This document shows, one piece after another, positions 7,943 to 12,540 of a stretch of 12,540 nucleotides of DNA (positions within the stretch are counted from its first letter, which is position 1; each line of letters opens with the position of its first letter). Below the pieces are notes generated by a model. It had not been told where the DNA came from and did no database searches. It saw only the letters and a program-made list of their open reading frames with translations. The translations under genes and the position numbers were made by a program. Source of the stretch: Cruorifilaria tuberocauda (Eukaryota; Nematoda; Chromadorea; Rhabditida; Onchocercidae); NCBI GenBank assembly GCA_013365365.1, contig JABVXU010000999.1:1-12540 (forward strand), read 5' to 3'.

Positions 7943-8529
7943 TTATCATTTATTGTAAAATAGTTGGATTTGGAAAATTTTCAAGAACTTAACATAAAAA
8001 GAGACTTAACTTAACTTAAAATATTATAATTCATTGTTAAAAGGTAAGAACAATTTCATTCTCAACAAAACTATTGAATAAATATTAGAAATTAACTTGA
8101 CCTATCAGAGATAGCTTATCAGTTGATGCGGGAAATATCAGTAAAATATTCAAAATATCAACTGATAAATATTGTCACTGAGGAACTTTTATCAAGTGAA
8201 ATTTCATTTGGTGAAATTAATGAAGTAAAACCGGATGAACTGATAAATGTCATGAAAATAATCCTACAACTGATATAAACAGAACTTGATATGATAATCA
8301 ATATTAATATTTCTTCCCGCGGCATACCGGCGAATAATTATTAATCAATTAGGAATAAAATATAAGCATATAATTATAGACAAAAAATTATAACTACAGT
8401 TATAGACAAGAATTTAACATATCGAATTTATGCATATATTTGCATTTAATTGATCAACGGAACCTTTAATTAAAAAAATGTCTGTGATTATGACTGTCGA
8501 CGATTTCCTTTAACCTCGACAAGATTTAA
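7943..8529. other. Intergenic sequence with a cluster of TGATAA (GATA-type) motifs
   Basis: No gene is seen. Between about 8100 and 8290 there are five TTATCA/TGATAA words and several further TATCAG/ATATCA variants; at this base composition fewer than one would be expected by chance in 200 bp. TGATAA is the preferred core of nematode endodermal GATA factors. An isolated GC-rich patch with four CpGs (cccgcggcataccggcg) lies at about 8316-8332. A regulatory role is only a suggestion, because TGATAA is frequent elsewhere in this window too. Confidence 0.35.
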
Positions 8530-8995
8530 GTCGTTCCTTCCTAGGTTGAGAATGTTCTCTTTTATTCGTATGGAACCGAACTGCTGGCTCTTACTTCAGG
8601 CAGATGTGATAATTGATACTTTGGGTGTACCTCAAACTTGGGTAATTGAACCTTCATTACTTCAGATTTCACAGTATACAATAAGTATTAAAGACGATAT
8701 TCAGTCTGACATGGGGATAGGGTTTACCCTTTACCCTTTAGTTAAGCAACCACCCTCCTTGAAGCCAAACCTTTACAATGCTTGTGAGTTGGGACTTCCT
8801 TAATTCTGGAGGAGGGAGGATCATGACCAATCAAATGCATACATTTTAGCTTACAGTATTGATTTGAAGAACAAAGGATTTCGATATGAAGCTTGTTTAC
8901 CAGAAGCATGCATTTAGCTTACAATATTAAATCCAAAAGAACAGAGCTTTTCATCATTCTTCCTTTCCTCGCTTTTTCAGCGACAACAGCAATCA
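8530..8995 (+). repeat. Unclassified dispersed repeat, copy A
   Basis: This copy aligns in order with 9700-10195: cagatgtgataa at 8601, ctcaaacttg at 8631, gcaaccaccctcc near 8747, ggaggatca near 8815, gcatacattttagctta near 8837, gaacaaaggattt near 8869, catcattcttc near 8953 and cgacaacagcaatc near 8981. Within this copy the gcat.cattt.agcttacaatatt motif occurs twice (about 8837 and 8908), so it has an internal duplication. The 85-codon frame across 8546-8803 is not preserved in copy B and is not called as a gene. The less AT-biased composition and the purine run ggaggagggaggatca resemble retroelement ends, but the class is undetermined. Confidence 0.65.
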
Positions 8996-9699
8996 ATGAA
9001 GGATTGATTTCATTTCAACAAAACCTCAATTCTTCTATAGCTACTGATCAGATAACATTATTGATTAGATAATGCTACTGATTGCTTACCAATATTGATT
9101 AAGTAATATTATTGAGTAATACCAAACGAAAAAATCCTCTCAATTGACCTATGAACTTATTACATGCACCGGAAATAACCAATGAAATTACAGTGGAATA
9201 AGCAAAGGGAATTGAAAGTTATCAAGAATCTACTGCAGCTAACAGAAGAAGCACTATTAAATGATAAAAACTCAATTTTCTGATTTTCATTCTCATACAT
9301 AAAGTATTATTGATAAATGAAATTTTTGTAAATGAAATTTAAAATTAAATTTTTTCATTAGTTTTGAATTGTATGACGAATAAATTATATGATAAGCATG
9401 TAAGCTTAGGCGTGAATTTAGAGCATTTTTCATACAATCTCCTTTTCCATTGAAAAATTTAATTATATTTACCTGATCACTAAATAATTAATTGCTAATA
9501 TGAGCAAAGTTTTATAAGGCTATAGAAGAGAATGAATAAATCGATTTGAAGAGATATTTACTGGAAATAGAATGGCGTATACATCAATGTAGAAGTTAAA
9601 TTTAATTTCAATGAGAATTTCAAATCGTATTTTTTTTGACATAAATGAAATAATTCAATTTCAGGATGATTGTTTGATTTTGATACCTATATTGGCGTT
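8996..9699. other. Unassigned AT-rich spacer between repeat copies A and B
   Basis: No coding or RNA gene is seen. Around 9050-9122 short words attgatta/taatattattgagtaat repeat loosely. The rest is AT-rich without structure that I could identify. Confidence 0.5.
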
Positions 9700-10195
9700 C
9701 TTCTGTGCCCACCGTAGTAAGACTGAAGAATTTCTTTTATATTTACGAAAAATCGAACTCCTAGTTTTCTCAGATGTGATAAGTCTTACAATTGTGTTAT
9801 ATCTCAAACTTGAGTAATTAAGCTTTTATTAAGTCAAATTTGATAACACAACATTTACATTCTTATTCGACAATATCCCCAGATGATATCAGTAAGGTAA
9901 AGGTAAAGGAAAAGGAAAAGGAGGACCATTTCACCCTGTTAGGCAACCATCCACCTCGAAGCTATTCCATAGCAATGCTTCCTCCGGTACCCGGTGGAAG
10001 GAGGATCACGGTGATTGAAAGATTACAACAAATGGCGTCATCTCTCTCATGATCTCATCGACAGAGCTTGAAGACAACAAGCATACATTTAGCTTCGACA
10101 AAGCTTATACGCTTTAGCTTATTATATTAAATCAAGAACAAAGGATTTCATCATTCTTCATCTTTCTCATGATTTCATCGACAACCTGCAATCAT
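9700..10195 (+). repeat. Unclassified dispersed repeat, copy B
   Basis: This is the partner of 8530-8995, about 1,170 bp downstream and in the same orientation. Shared landmarks are cagatgtgataa (9771), ctcaaacttgagtaatt (9803), aggcaaccatccacctcgaag (about 9941), ggaaggaggatcac (about 9996), gcatacatttagctt (about 10081), aatcaagaacaaaggatttcatcattcttc (about 10129) and cgacaacctgcaatca (about 10179). It carries a private gtaaaggtaaaggaaaagg run at about 9895-9921. A 70-codon open frame at 9840-10052 is not conserved in copy A. The copies are too diverged (many indels) for a recent duplication, so an old transposon family is likelier than a local event. Confidence 0.65.
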
Positions 10196-10600
10196 TTCCA
10201 TTTTATAATTGTTAAATTAATTCGATGAATAATTGATTAACAAATAATCAATTAACTACATCAAAATCTATTTCATAGAGTAATAAAAATAAATAATTAA
10301 TTGATAATTTTTGTATTTCATGGAATTACTTAAACTAAATTTATTCCAATTATTATACTGAATGGAAGTTAAGTTATGTAAAAAAAACAGAAAGAAATGA
10401 TAAATTTACATTTTATTCAATCCATTCCCTTTCATTCGTCATTTTCAATGAAAATAAAAGTTAAAAGGAAAGTTACTTTTCAAAATTACTATTCAATATA
10501 GCGTATTTCTATATGGTAATGTAATAATGAAATTGTATGATATTACAATTAAAGTATGAATTAAAATTAGACTAGCACTTTGAGTAGCTTTGCATTTCAC
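10196..10600. other. Unassigned AT-rich intergenic sequence
   Basis: Nothing is recognised on either strand. This stretch lies between repeat copy B and the duplicated 3' flank of the polyQ gene. Confidence 0.55.
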
Positions 10601-10787
10601 GATTTAACTTTCTTTTTTTTCTTTGATCATTACTCATGATTTACTTGTAATGAATTAATAAAGTAAATCATGTTTACTTTTGAAACTTTTGATTTAACTT
10701 TTGATTTAACTTCCTTTTTTTTCTTTGATCATTACTCATGATTTACTTGTAGTGAATTATTAAAGTAAATCATGTTTATTTTTGAAA
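10601..10787. repeat. Two 85-bp units, period 102 bp, each with a 12-bp inverted repeat
   Basis: Units at 10601-10685 and 10703-10787 both begin gatttaactt, run through tctttgatcattactcatga and end with tttgaaa, with about five differences. Each holds perfect 12-bp arms catgatttactt/aagtaaatcatg (10635-10646 with 10661-10672, and 10737-10748 with 10763-10774). A partial extra copy of gatttaactttt sits between them at 10691. The block lies just downstream of the polyQ gene stop codon on the minus strand. Confidence 0.92.
10775..10780 (-). promoter_or_regulatory. Candidate polyadenylation signal AATAAA for the polyQ gene
   Basis: On the minus strand AATAAA occurs about 90 nt past the stop codon of the polyQ reading frame (10867-10869), a normal distance for a nematode 3' UTR. 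It lies in the nearer unit of the 102-bp duplication. The equivalent site in the farther unit reads AGTAAA (10673-10678). AATAAA is common in sequence this AT-rich, so the assignment depends on this being the terminal exon. Confidence 0.4.
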
Positions 10788-10866
10788 ATCATGAGGATTT
10801 CGTTTACAACAATGATGAATAATAGCATTTCAGTAAAGCAATAATGAACAATATTTTTTTTTTAAA

Positions 10867-11056
10867 TTAAAAGAAACGCATATAAATGATATCATAAGGA
10901 AGCAATCGAAGTAAAAATAGAAATAAAAATGATGGAACAGGAAAAATGTATGATAACAATATTGTATTACTATTATTATTATTATGATCATTATTATCTT
11001 TATCACTATCATTATTGCTATTATCAATCCAATTGTGATTAATTAATTGTAGCTGC

Positions 11057-11114
<58 letters not shown>

Positions 11115-11854
11115 CATTCATTTCCCATTTCCATTGATCTAATCGTGTTTTTGGTGCTGATTGACTGTAAGTGATAATCGGACTGCTACCTATATCATTA
11201 TTATCTTTCTCATCATCATCTGTACCATGATTATTCTTTTCATGATCATCATCTGTATCATGATTATCCTTTTCATGATCAATTTTTCTCGCTATTTTTG
11301 AAATTGTAGTAGATGATTGTGATGATGAGATCATCGTTTTACTTGTAGCAAATGAAAGAATAGGCTTTAATAGAGAATTTGTTGTATTTGATGATTGTTG
11401 ATTAGCTGATAAAGCAGATTGTAAGTGTGAATTTGAAGAATGATGGAACATGGATTTCATTCCGGAAATAGCATGATTTACTGAAGTATCAGTATTGATA
11501 GGTATTGTTTCAGTACTTACAGTCATATTAACAGATTCTGTTTCACGTGTTAATTCAGTAGCACGTACCGTATCAACAGATATTGGTTTATATTTTACTT
11601 CGAAACTGGGAATTATATCGATAGGTGATGTTTTATCAATTATATCAGTAATAGAAACTGCATCGACAGGTACTGTTTTAGTACTTTCAGTTGTTTGAGA
11701 TACTGTTGCAGTGCTGGAAACTGTATCAATTGATACTGTATTTTTCATTAACATTGGTACTGAAATGGATAAGTTATTCCAGAATACTTCCATTAATTTA
11801 TCATTCTCGAATTTTGGAGAATCTGTTGATTGCGATCGATTTAACGGAATATTT
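10867..11854 (-). CDS. PolyQ, Ser/Thr-rich protein, 3'-proximal exon, function unknown
   Basis: I do not recognise a family. A TTTTCAG acceptor ends at 11855. The frame then stays open for 20 codons before the first Met (11793) and 308 more to a TAA at 10867-10869, so the exon start is taken from the splice site (phase 2) and the Met is probably internal. Numbered from that Met: residues about 17-110 are Ser/Thr/Val-rich with loose DTV/ETV repeats (SIDTVSS, ISVDTVRAT); about 110-170 Ser/Asn-rich; 172-201 three Asp/His/Lys/Asn repeats of about 11 residues (DHEKDNHDTDD type); 228-247 twenty Gln; 251-276 Asn/Asp-rich; 277-308 hydrophobic. Most of it should be disordered, as in many transcription or RNA-binding regulators, but no domain shows this. 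The hydrophobic tail could instead be intron read-through past a weak GTAATA donor at 10970. Confidence 0.65.
11053..11112 (-). repeat. CAA/CAG trinucleotide tract encoding 20 glutamines
   Basis: Twenty consecutive Gln codons: on the coding (minus) strand 18 CAA followed by 2 CAG, flanked by GAA (Glu) upstream and CTA-CAA-TTA (Leu-Gln-Leu) downstream. The pure CAA run makes replication slippage, and so length variation between individuals, likely. Confidence 0.95.
11199..11280 (-). repeat. In-frame 33-bp minisatellite coding for Asp/His/Asn repeats
   Basis: The word catgatcatcatctgtatca followed by tgattatccttttc repeats with a period of about 33 bp (11 codons), with a shorter diverged third unit. 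The encoded units resemble DHEKDNHDTDD, DHEKNNHGTDD and DEKDNNDIG. Preservation of the reading frame through the expansion supports this being real coding sequence. Confidence 0.8.
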
Positions 11855-11861
11855 CTGAAAA
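11855..11861 (-). promoter_or_regulatory. 3' splice acceptor TTTTCAG of the polyQ exon
   Basis: The minus strand reads aactttttcag then aaatattccg, matching the nematode acceptor consensus TTTTCAG exactly. The frame immediately downstream is open and continuous with the polyQ reading frame. The first exon base completes a split codon, so the upstream intron is phase 2. Confidence 0.7.
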
Positions 11862-12380
11862 AGTTTAATTTTTATATTAATTGTTAGAAGTATTAAAAAA
11901 TTAAAAACAATGCCCTAGTTGAATTAAGATAATATGATATAAACAATAATAATAAATAATAATAATAATAATAAATGATAATAAATAATAAATAACAAAT
12001 AAATAATAAACAATAACAACTATAATAATGTTGATAACAATAATTAATAAAAATAATTTAAATTTAGTTAGTCCCTTTATCTTATCTGAAAAAAGGAAAT
12101 TTTCCCAGATTTTCATTTATCGAACTCATTTTTTTCTTTCCTCTCTTTTTTTTCCACAGTACCAAAACTGTACGAATGCTTTCAGTATGCATTTTCTTTC
12201 TGTTAGGTTTTATCGATGATTATACCATCAACAAATGCTTTTGTTCCCTAAGCATTCCTTCTGCTTTCCTTCCTTTTTTTCCTTCCAACTTCTTCACAAA
12301 CTATTCTTTCCAATTGCTTTTATGTAAATTTCCGATCGGCTTGGATGTCATTTATTTTCTCATCACAATCCCAATCATAT
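11862..12380. other. Probable intron or intergenic sequence upstream of the polyQ exon
   Basis: No upstream exon is identified on the minus strand. About 11936-12035 is an AAT/AAC-rich microsatellite (aataataaataataataata and variants). From about 12120 to 12310 the plus strand is markedly pyrimidine-rich (ttttttctttcctctctttt). Hydrophobic open frames on the plus strand here, including 12176-12499, come from this T-rich composition and are not called. Confidence 0.5.
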
Positions 12381-12540
12381 TCAAAAAGTATATTGATTTA
12401 CTTATCATTATACTTATTTATACAATGATTATTTTTGTTAAGAGCAAATCATATTTATTTTCAAAAAGTATATCGATTTACTTATCATTATATTTATAAT
12501 GATTATTTTTGTTAAGAGCAAATCATATTTATTTTCAAAA
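12381..12540. repeat. Tandem repeat of an about 80-bp unit, cut by the window end
   Basis: The first unit is 12381-12460 and begins tcaaaaagtatattgattta. The second is 12461-12534, six bases shorter after an internal deletion (tatacttatttatacaatga against tatatttataatga). A third starts at 12535. Each unit contains cttatcattat and gttaagagcaaatcatattt. The array presumably continues to the right. Confidence 0.9.

Noticed and set aside
8546..8803. 85-codon plus-strand frame inside repeat copy A
   Set aside because: The frame is not preserved in copy B of the same repeat and starts at TTG. No domain is recognised.
9935..9950. TTAGGC near 9939, considered as nematode telomeric repeat
   Set aside because: It is a single occurrence, not an array.
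9840..10052. 70-codon plus-strand frame inside repeat copy B
   Set aside because: It is not conserved in copy A and begins at a non-ATG codon. The Lys/Glu run comes from a simple gtaaagg repeat.
10830..11027. Ile-rich 65-codon minus-strand frame
   Set aside because: It overlaps the polyQ exon in another frame, and its Ile runs are the shifted reading of the ATT/AAT microsatellite.
11495..11698. 67-codon plus-strand frame opposite the polyQ exon
   Set aside because: It is an antisense shadow of the Ser/Thr/Val repeats of the minus-strand gene.
12176..12499. 107-codon hydrophobic plus-strand frame near the right edge
   Set aside because: The composition follows from a T-rich tract and a tandem repeat; there is no start context, splice signal or motif, and it runs into repeat units.

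Overview
The window looks like nuclear DNA of a small-genome invertebrate, most likely a filarial-type nematode. By eye it is about three-quarters A+T. It has short low-complexity tandem repeats in many places, one gene fragment behind a textbook nematode 3' splice site (TTTTCAG), and decayed BEL/Pao-type LTR retroelement sequence. The order Spirurida is an inference from composition and style; no ribosomal or conserved housekeeping gene is present to fix it. There are no operons, bacterial genes, tRNAs, rRNAs or CRISPR arrays.

Layout. Positions 1-3554 are non-coding and repeat-laden: a 135-169 bp tandem array (1-369), a 50 bp tandem repeat with a small palindrome in each unit (1915-2088), and a degenerate GGACTTGA minisatellite (2739-2880). 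Around 3555-3600 a purine tract and the sequence after it resemble the 3' end of a BEL/Pao element, but this is weak. A short-unit repeat (4044-4193) and a MITE-like inverted-repeat structure (about 4508-4705) follow.

The clearest coding remnants lie at 5390-6840. A plus-strand gag remnant, with the gag domain broken by frameshifts and stops, runs straight into a remnant of the extreme C-terminus of pol (DUF5641-like). A second, longer copy of that pol C-terminus lies on the minus strand, tail to tail with the first. Protease, reverse transcriptase, RNase H and the integrase core are missing, so both are dead fragments.

Positions 6900-10600 are mostly unassigned. They hold one weak candidate exon (7619-7942, minus), a cluster of TGATAA-type GATA motifs (8100-8290), and two strongly diverged copies of an unclassified dispersed repeat of about 470-500 bp (8530-8995 and 9700-10195).

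The one probable host gene is on the minus strand: an exon from 11854 down to a stop at 10867. It encodes a Ser/Thr-rich protein with Asp/His/Asn-rich repeats and a run of 20 glutamines. Its likely 3' flank holds a 102-bp-period duplication whose nearer copy contains an AATAAA signal. No function can be assigned. Upstream exons were not found and probably lie beyond the window. I see no convincing novel biological system; the most unusual items are the inverted, internally deleted BEL pair and the polyQ gene with its duplicated 3' flank.
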